A stretch of 64,000 bases of DNA from CAZPNX01 sp964588285 (GTDB taxonomy: Bacteria > Edwardsbacteria > AC1 > EtOH8): NCBI GenBank assembly GCA_964588285.1, contig CAZPNX010000004.1, forward strand, positions 107,483-171,482, given 5' to 3'. This document shows, piece after piece, positions 9,824 through 17,165 of this stretch. Positions within the stretch are counted from its first letter, which is position 1; every line of letters begins with the position of its first letter. A model generated the notes under the pieces. The model was given only the letters and a program-made list of their open reading frames with translations, did not search any database and had not been told where the DNA came from. The position numbers were made by a program, and so were the translations under genes.

Positions 9824-9863
9824 GGTAAAGTGGATATGGAAAAGGAAAAGGGCAGAGCCGACG

Positions 9864-10229
9864 CTACTTCGTTTCTTTGCGCAAGGATTTAATCAGACCC
9901 ATCAACATCCTGTTCACTTCGATAATCTGTCGCAAACGTTCTTCAACAACAGATACCGGCATAAGAGAAAGATCTCTGAACTGATACAGGTGATTTTCCG
10001 TCTCACTGCCAGACTTTCTGGAAATACCGGGATAACGAACGTACTCCCTGGTGGACAACGAAGAAAAGCCCTCGGAGATATTGTCGCTTATGGAAGACGA
10101 ACTCCGTAGGATTTGGTTAGTTAATATGCGATTTACCGGGGTCTTGGGCAGCGAGGCGACATCTTTAGCCAGGTCGAGAAAAAGCCGGTGGGCCTTCTAC
10201 CACACCAAGAGTTCAGTGAAATGCTTCAC
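9864..10229 (-). pseudogene. Four-helix-bundle (23S rRNA IVS-type) protein, broken by one stop codon
   Basis: Translation on the minus strand from GTG 10229 gives a full-length 121-residue member of the four-helix-bundle / S23 ribosomal-intervening-sequence family. It opens KHFTELLVW, then a TAG at 10199-10197 replaces the family's conserved Gln (normally VWQKAH), then continues KAHRLFLDLAKDV, SSSSISDNISEGFSSLS and ends NRMLMGLIKSLRKETK. Only the part after the stop survives as an open frame (ATG/TTG near 10058). TAG ends other genes here (for example at 9618), so readthrough is unlikely. The gene sits between two Met-type tRNAs and may be transcribed through from the tRNA promoter. Confidence 0.82.
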
Positions 10230-10304
10230 CCGGGAGCCTTGTAATTAAAAAGAGACGAATTACTAAGGGCCTCATCCCTTTTCTCTCGTCCCTTATCACT
10301 TTTT

Positions 10305-10381
10305 TGGTAGCGGGGGGAGGATTTGAACCTCCGACCTTTGGGTTATGGGCCCAACGAGCTACCAGGCTGCTCCACCCCGCG
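10305..10381 (-). tRNA. Initiator tRNA-fMet (CAT)
   Basis: A 77-nt cloverleaf on the minus strand with an encoded CCA end. Initiator features are a C1-U72 mismatch at the top of the acceptor stem, three consecutive G-C pairs at the bottom of the anticodon stem (GGG/CCC), and the D-arm TGGAGCAGCCTGGTAGCTC. The anticodon loop reads CCCATAA, so position 33 is C instead of the near-universal U. A strong promoter lies directly upstream on the same strand. Confidence 0.93.
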
Positions 10382-10392
10382 ACGACACGCTA

Positions 10393-10421
10393 ATGATACC
10401 ACACCTCGGAGGCCGTGTCAA
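10393..10421 (-). promoter_or_regulatory. Sigma-70 promoter for the tRNA-fMet transcript
   Basis: On the minus strand a perfect TTGACA (10421-10416) and TATCAT (10398-10393) are separated by 17 bases, about 12 bases before the tRNA-fMet 5' end. It probably drives tRNA-fMet, the broken four-helix gene and the elongator tRNA as one unit, ending at the bidirectional terminator. Confidence 0.8.
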
Positions 10422-10479
10422 GTATCTATTCATTAAATGGGAGTCCTGGAAAAAGCGACAGCAAAACCTTGTCAAAGAT

Positions 10480-10809
10480 TTACGGTTTGGATTTGAGAGA
10501 ATCCGCCTGGTAAAAACGGATCGAGGTCTCGCCCGGCTTGACCATGCCGTACCTCTCCCGGGCCTTGGATTCCAGATAGAGGCTGTCCTCCTTCATCCTC
10601 TTGATCTCGCGCCTCATCAGCTCGTTGCGGACCATGTTAACCAGCAGTTCCCGTCGCAGCCTGTCCTGGCGGCGGTTGACCCTGACCATGTTTATCCAGC
10701 CGTAGGGGCCGGTGCCGAAGACCACCAACAAGCCGGCCAGGATCCCCAGCAGTGCCGCCGCCAGGATCTTCCTCCTTCTTTCCCGCATCCGGCCGCCGGC
10801 CGCCATCAA
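10480..10809 (-). CDS. FtsB/DivIC-like septum formation initiator
   Basis: A 109-residue bitopic membrane protein. It has a short basic cytoplasmic N-terminus, one membrane helix (about residues 16-34), a coiled coil (about 45-80, rich in Arg/Glu) and the family hallmark ESKARERYGMVKPGE near 79-93. FtsB/DivIC proteins form the FtsQLB-type complex that triggers septal peptidoglycan synthesis. It follows enolase on the same strand after about 55 bases, the gene order seen in many bacteria. The first ATG is used; an ATG seven codons downstream (MRERRRK) is also possible. Confidence 0.85.
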   Translation of the reverse strand: MMAAGGRMRERRRKILAAALLGILAGLLVVFGTGPYGWINMVRVNRRQDRLRRELLVNMVRNELMRREIKRMKEDSLYLESKARERYGMVKPGETSIRFYQADSLKSKP

Positions 10810-10865
10810 CCCTTCCCCGGCAGGATTTCAGGAACAGCCTTCGAGGATGCCGAAGCCATGGGTCA

Positions 10866-12146
10866 TCAGAGCTTGAAGGCCGAGCGGCCGGCGTAGATGG
10901 CCCGGGATCCCAGCTCCTCCTCGATCCGCATCAGCTGGTTGTATTTCTCCACCCGCTCGCCGCGGCAGGGGGCGCCGGTCTTGAGGTGGCCGGTCCTCAT
11001 GGCCACGGTGAAGTCGGCAATGAAGCTGTCGACTGTCTCCCCGCTGCGGTGGGAGACCATGGCCCCCCAGCCGGCCTGGTAGGCCATCTCGATGGCGGCC
11101 ACCGTCTCGGTGATGGTGCCGATCTGGTTGAGCTTGATGAGCACGGCGTTGGCGGCCTTCCGTTCGATGCCCATTTGGATGCGCTGGACATTGGTGACGA
11201 AGAGATCGTCTCCGACCAGTTCCATTTTTTGGCCCAGGCGCCGGTAGAGAAGCTTCCAGCCGTCCCAGTCGTCCTCGGCCAGGCCGTCCTCCAGAACCAC
11301 GATAGGATATTTTTTCGACCACTCCTCGTACATATCCACCATTTGGGCGGAGGAGACCTGGCGGCCCTCGGTTTTCAGATGATACTGTCCGTTCTCGAAG
11401 AAACCGCTGGAGGCCGGATCCAAAGCCAGGGCGATCTGCTCCCCGGGCCGGTAGCCGGCTTTCTCTATCGCCTGGACGATCAGCTCCAAGGCCTCGGCAT
11501 TGGTCTTGAGGGCCGGGGCAAAACCGCCCTCATCCCCCACCCCGGTGGAATAGCCCTTGCTTTTAAGCACTCCTTTGAGGGCGTGATAGGTCTCGCTGCC
11601 CCAGCGCAGGGCCTCGCGGAAATTGGGGGCTCCCAGTGGAGCAATCATGAACTCCTGGAGATCGGTGCCCTGCCAGTTGGCGTGAGCCCCGCCGTTCAGA
11701 ATATTGAACATGGGGACCGGCATCAAAACCGCCTCCGGGCCGCCTAAGTGGCGGTAGAGGGGCAGTCCGGCCGAGGCGGCCGCGGCCCGGGCCACGGCCA
11801 GGCTGACACCCAGGATGGCGTTGGCGCCGAGTTTAGACTTGTTGGGGGTGCCGTCCAGATCCAACATGGCCCGATCCACCGCCTTCTGGTCATCGGCCCG
11901 GCGTCCGGCCAAGGCCGGAGCGATGAGACGGTTGACGTTCTCCACGGCCTTAAGCACTCCCTTGCCGCTGTAGCGGGACTTGTCGCCGTCGCGCAGCTCC
12001 AGGGCCTCGTGGACGCCGGTGGAGGCTCCGGAGGGCACGGCTGCCCGGCCCCGGCTGCCGTCCGACAGCAGACAATCCACCTCCACCGTGGGATTGCCCC
12101 GGGAATCCAGAATCTCCCGGGCATGGATGGCTTTGATATCCGGCAT
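10866..12146 (-). CDS. eno: Enolase
   Basis: A 426-residue glycolytic enzyme interconverting 2-phosphoglycerate and phosphoenolpyruvate. It starts MPDIKAIHAREILDSRGNPT, with GGAGG six bases upstream on the minus strand, which fixes ATG 12146; the longer open frame to 12179 is not needed. Mg-binding and catalytic segments are visible: GDEGGFAP, LALDPASSGF, VLEDGLAEDDW, GDDLFVTN, LIKLNQIGT and the SHRSGETVDSF loop. Length and motifs match the standard bacterial octameric or dimeric enzyme. Its likely operon partner is the FtsB/DivIC-like gene. Confidence 0.97.
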   Translation of the reverse strand: MPDIKAIHAREILDSRGNPTVEVDCLLSDGSRGRAAVPSGASTGVHEALELRDGDKSRYSGKGVLKAVENVNRLIAPALAGRRADDQKAVDRAMLDLDGTPNKSKLGANAILGVSLAVARAAAASAGLPLYRHLGGPEAVLMPVPMFNILNGGAHANWQGTDLQEFMIAPLGAPNFREALRWGSETYHALKGVLKSKGYSTGVGDEGGFAPALKTNAEALELIVQAIEKAGYRPGEQIALALDPASSGFFENGQYHLKTEGRQVSSAQMVDMYEEWSKKYPIVVLEDGLAEDDWDGWKLLYRRLGQKMELVGDDLFVTNVQRIQMGIERKAANAVLIKLNQIGTITETVAAIEMAYQAGWGAMVSHRSGETVDSFIADFTVAMRTGHLKTGAPCRGERVEKYNQLMRIEEELGSRAIYAGRSAFKL

Positions 12147-12211
12147 GATATCCTCCGTATTAAATTTAGTAATTTCCAAATAACATCATTTGGCTTAACC
12201 GTAAAGTACAC

Positions 12212-12338
12212 CCTGCTCGCCGACAGGCAGGAGGGTTTGTTTAGGAACGAAACTTGCCAGAAGGAATACAGATGGTGCAAAGCATTGATTTTAATGCCGT
12301 TTAATTTGACTCCAAATTATCTCTGCGAGCTCTGCGGT
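12212..12338. repeat. Repeat-filled gap upstream of eno
   Basis: A small hairpin at 12212-12231 (CCTGC and GCAGG) contains GACAGGCAGGA, which also occurs in the hairpin element at 23134-23187. At 12320-12338 the word CTCTGCGAG/CTCTGCGGT is repeated in tandem. No gene or clear promoter was seen in this 215-base gap. Confidence 0.45.
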
Positions 12339-12361
12339 AAAAGACAATAAAAAAAGTCGCC

Positions 12362-13093
12362 CTAATTTTCTTCTAGGCGCTCCAGGGTCAGCCTTCCCTC
12401 ATCCAGGCGGCCGTAGGTGAAGTGGGAGATAAAATCTCCCAGATTACAGTATGTCTTGCCGTTCTCCTGGCGCAGAACCGGCAGGTGGATATGGCCGAAA
12501 ACGGCGGCATCATAGCCCTGGGCAAACTTTTTTTGGGCCGCCTGCCACAACGGATCTTTATTCAGATAACGGTCCTTGGTGAGGTGGTTGCGGGAAATCC
12601 GGGAGAACCACTTGGCCAGGGGTATGCCGAGATCGGGATGCAACAGGCGATAGAGCCAGACATTGGCCGGAAAGCGAAGCACCGCCTTCAGGATTTTATA
12701 GCCGTAATCGCCCGGGCCCAAGCCGTCGCCGTGGGCCAAAAAAATGCGGCGCCCGGCCTGCTCCACCTCCAGAAAGTCCATGGCTACGGCGATACCCAGC
12801 CGGCGGCGGATAAAGTCGCCCAGCCAGAAATCATGGTTGCCGGCCACCATCGAAACATGGCAGCCCCTGGAGCGGAGATCCTCCAGCAGACGGATGGCGG
12901 CCAGATGCTCGCTTTGGACCACGGTGCGGTACTCGAACCAGAAGTCGAACAGATCGCCGAGAACGGCCAGGGAGGCGTTTTCCTCGGCCACCCGGCGAAA
13001 GAGAGCAGACAGCAACCGCAGTTTGCGGGCCTCCACATCAGGCGTCCCGGCCCCCAGATGGGCATCGGAAACCAGATATAACGTTCTTGACAT
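12362..13093 (-). CDS. lpxH: UDP-2,3-diacylglucosamine diphosphatase (LpxH)
   Basis: A 243-residue calcineurin-like phosphoesterase that cleaves UDP-2,3-diacylglucosamine to lipid X in lipid A synthesis, at the inner membrane surface. All metal-binding blocks are present: SDAHLG (residues 9-14), GDLFDFW (46-52), GNHDFW (85-90), AHGDG (120-124) and FGHIHLP (199-205). LpxH-specific features are FWFEYRTV and the FPANVWLYRLLHPDLG cap. ATG 13093 is directly preceded by an in-frame GTG at 13096, which is an equally possible start. Together with LptD it supports an LPS outer membrane. Confidence 0.9.
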   Translation of the reverse strand: MSRTLYLVSDAHLGAGTPDVEARKLRLLSALFRRVAEENASLAVLGDLFDFWFEYRTVVQSEHLAAIRLLEDLRSRGCHVSMVAGNHDFWLGDFIRRRLGIAVAMDFLEVEQAGRRIFLAHGDGLGPGDYGYKILKAVLRFPANVWLYRLLHPDLGIPLAKWFSRISRNHLTKDRYLNKDPLWQAAQKKFAQGYDAAVFGHIHLPVLRQENGKTYCNLGDFISHFTYGRLDEGRLTLERLEEN

Positions 13094-13178
13094 CACCAGG
13101 CATTCATGCTATTGTTAACCATTATAAAACAAATGGCGGCATAAAGTAAAGGGCTTCCGGCTTTTTGATATTTTCCTG

Positions 13179-13207
13179 TTGACTTTTAGGCCGATGGCGA
13201 ATAAAAT
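13179..13207 (+). promoter_or_regulatory. Sigma-70 promoter for the lipoprotein operon
   Basis: TTGACT at 13179-13184 and TAAAAT at 13202-13207 are separated by 17 bases, 22 bases before the lipoprotein ATG. It is probably the promoter of the run of + strand genes that begins here. Confidence 0.75.
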
Positions 13208-13229
13208 CCATCCAAAGGGGGAATACGCT

Positions 13230-13958
13230 ATGAGATCCAAAATGGCGTTGATGGCCGCTCTGGCGGCCGCGGCCGTGCTGACGGCCGGTTGTTCAAAAAC
13301 CGAGCGCGAGGTGTCGCAGAGCATCATGCCGGCGGCCCTCAACTATTACGTGCTGACCCAGGAGACCGCCCGGCTGCGGGCCGAGGTCAAAACCCTGCCG
13401 GCCGAGAGGCTGGACCAGCCGCTGGCCAAATACCGCGACATCATTTCCCGGGGACAGCAGATGCATGCCGAGCTGGCCCAGATGGGGGACATGAAGAAAC
13501 ACCAGGATTTTCTGGCCGCCATGGATTCCAGCCTGGTAACGCAGCTACTTTTCCTGCAATACGAGGCCCAGGCGGTTGGCGCCGTGGCCGAGAACCACCG
13601 GGCCAATGCCGAGATCGACCGCATCCAAAGGCAGATCAGCGGGAACACCCTGGCCCAGGCCAGGCACCAGGCCGAGCTCGACCAGCTTAGCGAAAAGTCA
13701 CAGAGCTCCTTCCGGCTTCTGGAATCCCTCAAGCCCCAGCTCCAAGCCCTGAGCCGGAAAAATTTGGACCAGATGCGGCTTTACAACCAGATGGTGCTGG
13801 AGCGGAAGATTTTAACCTATACCGCAGGCGAGGATCTTTTGGCCCTGCTGGCCTGGGAGCAGGCCCGGGCCCCGGCCAAGGCGCCTCCCAAGAAAACAAC
13901 CGTCAAGAAAACGGCCTCCAAGAAATCCGACAAAAAAACAAAGCGCACCGGCAGATGA
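13230..13958 (+). CDS. Coiled-coil lipoprotein with Lys-rich tail
   Basis: A 242-residue lipoprotein: MRSKMAL then a hydrophobic stretch and lipobox LTAGC with Cys21. The mature part is almost wholly helical (Ala, Leu, Gln, Glu, Arg) with coiled-coil character. It ends in a basic tail of Lys/Thr/Pro repeats (KKTTVKKTASKKSDKKTKR), which may bind DNA, peptidoglycan or phospholipid head groups. GGGGGA lies nine bases before ATG 13230 and a promoter just before that; an upstream in-frame ATG would destroy the signal peptide. The gene overlaps the next lipoprotein by ATGA. No named family was recognised. Confidence 0.78.
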   Translation: MRSKMALMAALAAAAVLTAGCSKTEREVSQSIMPAALNYYVLTQETARLRAEVKTLPAERLDQPLAKYRDIISRGQQMHAELAQMGDMKKHQDFLAAMDSSLVTQLLFLQYEAQAVGAVAENHRANAEIDRIQRQISGNTLAQARHQAELDQLSEKSQSSFRLLESLKPQLQALSRKNLDQMRLYNQMVLERKILTYTAGEDLLALLAWEQARAPAKAPPKKTTVKKTASKKSDKKTKRTGR

Positions 13959-15121
13959 AAAAACGGCAGAGTTGGTGGTGGCTGCTGCTGCCGTTTCTGG
14001 CCGCCTGCGGCCGCGACGGACATCTTAAAAAGGGCCAGCAGTTTTTGGAGCTGGGCGACCTGGAGAGGGCCGTCCAGCAGTTCAGCCAGGCGGTCAATGT
14101 TTCACCCCGCAACCCGGAGGCCCACTACGGTCTAGCCATGGCCTATTGCCGCAGCGACTCGCCCGGTCCGGCCGTCAGAGAATACCGACTGCTCTGCCGG
14201 TTGAGCCCGGCCCTGGCCGACGATCCCTTGCTCAGGCAGAAGGTGGCCGGCTTTCTGGGGCTGGAGCCGTATCCGTCGTTCCGGCTGACCTCGGCCAGGG
14301 GCAACGACGCCTTTCCGGCCTTCTCGGCCGACGGACGGCTGATCGCCTTCAGTTCCAAGCGCGACGGCAACACCGAGATCTACCTGATGGATGCCGACGG
14401 CGGCAGCCAAAAACGGCTGACCAACAACCGGGCCATAGATTACGCTCCGTCGTTCTCGCCCGACGGCCGGATGCTGGCCTTCGTCTCGGACCGGGACGGG
14501 AACGACGAGATCTACCTCCTGGACCTGACGTCCGCGGCCCAGCGCCGGCTGACCTACCACTCAGGCGAGGACGCCCTGCCGGCCTTTTCGCCGGACGGCG
14601 GCCAGGTGCTCTTCATCTCGGACCGGGACGGCAAATACCGTCTGTGCTCGGCCGAGGCCGGAGGCTCAGGCCGCGGACGGGAATCAGGCCTGCACCGGAT
14701 CTTCGACGATGAGTACAACAAGATACACTTCTCGGTTTGGCAGGGGCGGCTGCTGGTGCAGGAGGAGAGAGAGAACCTGGTGGTGTTGTTCACCGCTCCG
14801 GCCGAGGGCGGCCCCAAAAAGCCGGTCAACGGCCCTTCGTTCCGGGCGGCCCTGCCGACCATGCTTTCGCCTGATGGAAGTCTGCTGCTCTACACCTCGT
14901 CCCGGTACGGCGATGACGAGCTTTTCCTCTACGACTTCAAGAGGGAGACCTCGATCAGGCTGACCTTCAGCCCGGCCCAGGAGTTCGGCTACGGCTTCTC
15001 GCCAGACGGCAGCCGGCTGCTGTTCGACTCCAATCGCGGCGGCGACCGCGACATATACCTGATACGGCTAGACCGTTTGATCTCCAGGGAGGAGATATTA
15101 TCGGCCGTGGAACGGAACTGA
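13955..15121 (+). CDS. TPR plus TolB-like beta-propeller lipoprotein
   Basis: A 388-residue lipoprotein with lipobox FLAAC (Cys18). Two TPR units follow at about residues 22-95 (KKGQQFLELGDLERAVQQFSQA). A PD40/TolB-type beta-propeller from about 105 to 375 is built from repeats of the form FSPDGRMLAFVSDRDGNDEIYLLDL. The TolB-like propeller suggests a periplasmic protein-interaction scaffold bound to a membrane, not a Tol-Pal component, since TolA/Pal genes are absent. It overlaps the preceding lipoprotein by four bases, so the two are probably made together. Confidence 0.82.
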   Translation: MKKRQSWWWLLLPFLAACGRDGHLKKGQQFLELGDLERAVQQFSQAVNVSPRNPEAHYGLAMAYCRSDSPGPAVREYRLLCRLSPALADDPLLRQKVAGFLGLEPYPSFRLTSARGNDAFPAFSADGRLIAFSSKRDGNTEIYLMDADGGSQKRLTNNRAIDYAPSFSPDGRMLAFVSDRDGNDEIYLLDLTSAAQRRLTYHSGEDALPAFSPDGGQVLFISDRDGKYRLCSAEAGGSGRGRESGLHRIFDDEYNKIHFSVWQGRLLVQEERENLVVLFTAPAEGGPKKPVNGPSFRAALPTMLSPDGSLLLYTSSRYGDDELFLYDFKRETSIRLTFSPAQEFGYGFSPDGSRLLFDSNRGGDRDIYLIRLDRLISREEILSAVERN

Positions 15122-15152
15122 AGAAGCGAAAAACCTTAGCGAGGATCCCGAC

Positions 15153-15323
15153 ATGATCTGGCGCTGCACAGTCTGCGGTTACATCTACAACCCCGACCTG
15201 GGCGATCCCGACAGCGACATCCGCCCGGGCACCTATTTCGACAATCTGCCGCTGGACTGGGTGTGCCCCGATTGCGGGGCCTCCCAGGACATGTTCGAGA
15301 TGGTCGAGGAGGAGGAGCAGTAG
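15153..15323 (+). CDS. Rubredoxin
   Basis: A 56-residue protein beginning MIWRCTVCGYIYNPDLGD and containing WVCPDCGASQDMF. The two CxxCG knuckles (Cys5/Cys8 and Cys38/Cys41) bind one iron in a tetrahedral Cys4 site. The protein is a one-electron carrier in the cytosol, typical of anaerobes where it serves superoxide reductase, rubrerythrin or flavodiiron oxygen reductase. Those partners are not in the window. It sits 31 bases after the propeller lipoprotein and 33 bases before the YHS gene, so it is likely in the same operon. Confidence 0.95.
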   Translation: MIWRCTVCGYIYNPDLGDPDSDIRPGTYFDNLPLDWVCPDCGASQDMFEMVEEEEQ

Positions 15324-15356
15324 GGGTCGGGCCAAGCCAGGAGGAAGGAGACGAAG

Positions 15357-15518
15357 ATGGAGAGGGACCCGGTCTGCGGGATGGAGGTCAGCCGCCAGAA
15401 GGCGGCGGCCGTCACCCAGTACCACGGGAAAACCTACTACTTCTGCGCCGAGGCCTGCAGACAGGCTTTCGACCGCAATCCGGAAAAATATCTCAAGCCG
15501 GAGAAGGACGAGAAATGA
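15357..15518 (+). CDS. YHS domain metal-binding protein
   Basis: A 53-residue protein consisting of a single YHS domain: RDPVCGMEV at residues 3-11, then YHGKTYYFCAEACRQAF and NPEKYL. YHS domains are found in copper ATPases and toluene monooxygenases and bind or sense heavy metals through the paired Cys residues. A GAGGAAGGAG ribosome site lies just upstream. The TGA stop overlaps the ATG of the next gene (ATGA), tying this protein to the small membrane protein that follows. A role in metal trafficking to that protein is inference. Confidence 0.9.
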   Translation: MERDPVCGMEVSRQKAAAVTQYHGKTYYFCAEACRQAFDRNPEKYLKPEKDEK

Positions 15519-15823
15519 TCCGGCAGATCGTCCTCACCCGGATTCATAAAGCCCTGGGATGGGCCATGCTCCTGCTGCTGCCGGCCCAGCTGCTGACCGG
15601 GCTCTGGGCCATGGGCAAGGCGGGTGGCGAGTCCGGCGACCTGGCCTCGGCCCTGCACGTAGGGCCCTGGGCGGCGCTGGTTCTCGGTTTGATGATCATC
15701 ACCCACGGCCTTCTGGGCATCAGGTTCACGGTCATGAAGAAACTCGGCCCCCGGCCCGGGGGGCTGTTGCTGGCCGCGGTCTGGGCGACGTTCATGATTC
15801 TGCTGGCCATAATCACCCTATAA
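15515..15823 (+). CDS. Small three-helix membrane protein, possible heme binder
   Basis: A 102-residue protein with three membrane helices (about residues 14-34, 50-70, 83-101). His11, His48 and His64 lie at helix ends or inside helix two (RIHKALGW, SALHVGPW, MIITHGLLG), the kind of arrangement seen in small b-type cytochromes, but no family signature was recognised. ATG 15515 is used because it overlaps the YHS stop; the open frame continues upstream through rubredoxin only by chance. Context of rubredoxin, YHS protein and an HD-GYP enzyme suggests a redox or metal function. Confidence 0.7.
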   Translation: MIRQIVLTRIHKALGWAMLLLLPAQLLTGLWAMGKAGGESGDLASALHVGPWAALVLGLMIITHGLLGIRFTVMKKLGPRPGGLLLAAVWATFMILLAIITL

Positions 15824-15836
15824 TAGGGGAGAGACC

Positions 15837-17003
15837 ATGGAACAGTGCAACACCGCTCTGGAGAAGCTGGTCAGGATAGGCATCGCCCTGTCGGCAGTGC
15901 GGGATCTGGAAAAATTGCTGGAGATGATCGTCAGCCAGGCGCGGGAGTTCGCCCGGGCCGACGCCGGCAGCCTCTACATCGTCGAGAGCGACCACCTCAA
16001 CTTCGTGGTCAGCCAGAACGACACCCTGGCCAGGCGGGAGGGCAAGCGGGCCGAGGAGATGCTGTTCAAGCCGTTCCCGGTGCCTCTCTCCAAAAAGTCG
16101 CTCTCCGGCTACGTGGCCCTCACCGGCCAGGCCCTGAACATCCCCGACGCCTACCAGATACCCGAATCCGCCCCTTATTCCTTCGACCGCTCCTTCGACC
16201 AGCGCACCAACTACCGCACCCGGTCCATGCTGCAGCTGCCCATGAAGGACGCCGAAGGGGCCATCATCGGGGTGCTGCAGCTGATAAACGCCACGGACGA
16301 CAAAGGCGGCATCGTCTCCTTCTCCCAGGACGACGAGGAATTGCTTTCGGCGGTGGCCTCGCAGGCGGCGGTGGCCGTCAAAAACGCCCAATTGCACCGG
16401 GACCTGAAGCAGGCCCATTTGGACACCATAGTCCGGCTGGGGGTGGCGGCCGAATATCGGGACAAGGAGACCGGCAATCACATCCGGCGCATGAGCCACT
16501 ACTCGGCCATCATCGCCGAAAAGCTGGGCCTGCCCTCCGACCACGTGGAGATTATTCATCTGGCCAGCCCCATGCACGACGTGGGCAAGGTGGGCATTCC
16601 GGACGCGGTGCTTTTGAAGCCCGGCCGGCTGAACGAGGTGGAACGGCGCATCATCGAGTCCCACTGCCTGATCGGGGCCGAGATCCTCAAGGGCTCCGAC
16701 GTCCCGCTGATGAAGCTGTCGCAGACCATCGCCTTCACCCACCACGAGAAGTGGGACGGCAGCGGCTATCCCACCAGGCTCAAGGGGACGGACATCCCGG
16801 TGGAGGGCCGGATCGTGGCCCTGGCCGACGTCTTCGATGCCCTTTCCAACAAGCGGGTCTACAAGCCGGCCATGTCGTTGGACGACACCATGGCCATCAT
16901 CCGCGAGGGCGCCGGAACCCACTTCGACCCGGCGGTGGTCGAGGCCTTCGGCAAGGGCTGGGACCGGGTGACCCAGGTCTACGACCAGTACAAGGAGATC
17001 TGA
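15837..17003 (+). CDS. GAF plus HD-GYP cyclic-di-GMP phosphodiesterase
   Basis: A 388-residue soluble signalling protein. The N-terminal GAF domain (about residues 10-185) carries a typical sensor core ending SMLQLPMKDAEGAIIGVLQL. The C-terminal HD-GYP domain (about 200-380) has its catalytic HDVGKVGIPD at 247-256 and the HHEKWDGSGYP signature near 301-311, both intact. HD-GYP enzymes hydrolyse cyclic-di-GMP, here presumably under control of a small molecule or redox state sensed by the GAF domain. It follows the small membrane protein by 13 bases with a GGGGAGA ribosome site. Confidence 0.92.
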   Translation: MEQCNTALEKLVRIGIALSAVRDLEKLLEMIVSQAREFARADAGSLYIVESDHLNFVVSQNDTLARREGKRAEEMLFKPFPVPLSKKSLSGYVALTGQALNIPDAYQIPESAPYSFDRSFDQRTNYRTRSMLQLPMKDAEGAIIGVLQLINATDDKGGIVSFSQDDEELLSAVASQAAVAVKNAQLHRDLKQAHLDTIVRLGVAAEYRDKETGNHIRRMSHYSAIIAEKLGLPSDHVEIIHLASPMHDVGKVGIPDAVLLKPGRLNEVERRIIESHCLIGAEILKGSDVPLMKLSQTIAFTHHEKWDGSGYPTRLKGTDIPVEGRIVALADVFDALSNKRVYKPAMSLDDTMAIIREGAGTHFDPAVVEAFGKGWDRVTQVYDQYKEI

Positions 17004-17148
17004 TAAACGTAGTAACGTTGGACGTACCACGTTGAACGTAAAAACGCAAAACAAGCGGGGAGCGGGTGATCCGGATTTTCTACCGGTAAAAGTTGTCTGG
17101 TAAACCTAGTAACGTACCACGTTGAACGTTAAAACGTCCAACGTTAAT
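17004..17148 (+). repeat. AACGT-word repeats, two related blocks
   Basis: The gap holds two related blocks, 17004-17047 and 17101-17148, both rich in AACGTT/ACGTTGAACGT words and sharing TAGTAACG and ACCACGTTGAACGT. The second block happens to form a promoter-like pair, TTGAAC at 17122 and TAATAC at 17145 with a 17-base spacer, before the next gene. Confidence 0.7.
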
Positions 17149-17165
17149 ACGATCAGGGGCAAGAG

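Noticed and set aside
10197..10199. Possible TAG readthrough or recoding in the four-helix-bundle gene
   Set aside because: TAG is an ordinary stop in this window (for example at the end of the PpiD-like gene), and one isolated stop in an accessory gene is best read as decay.
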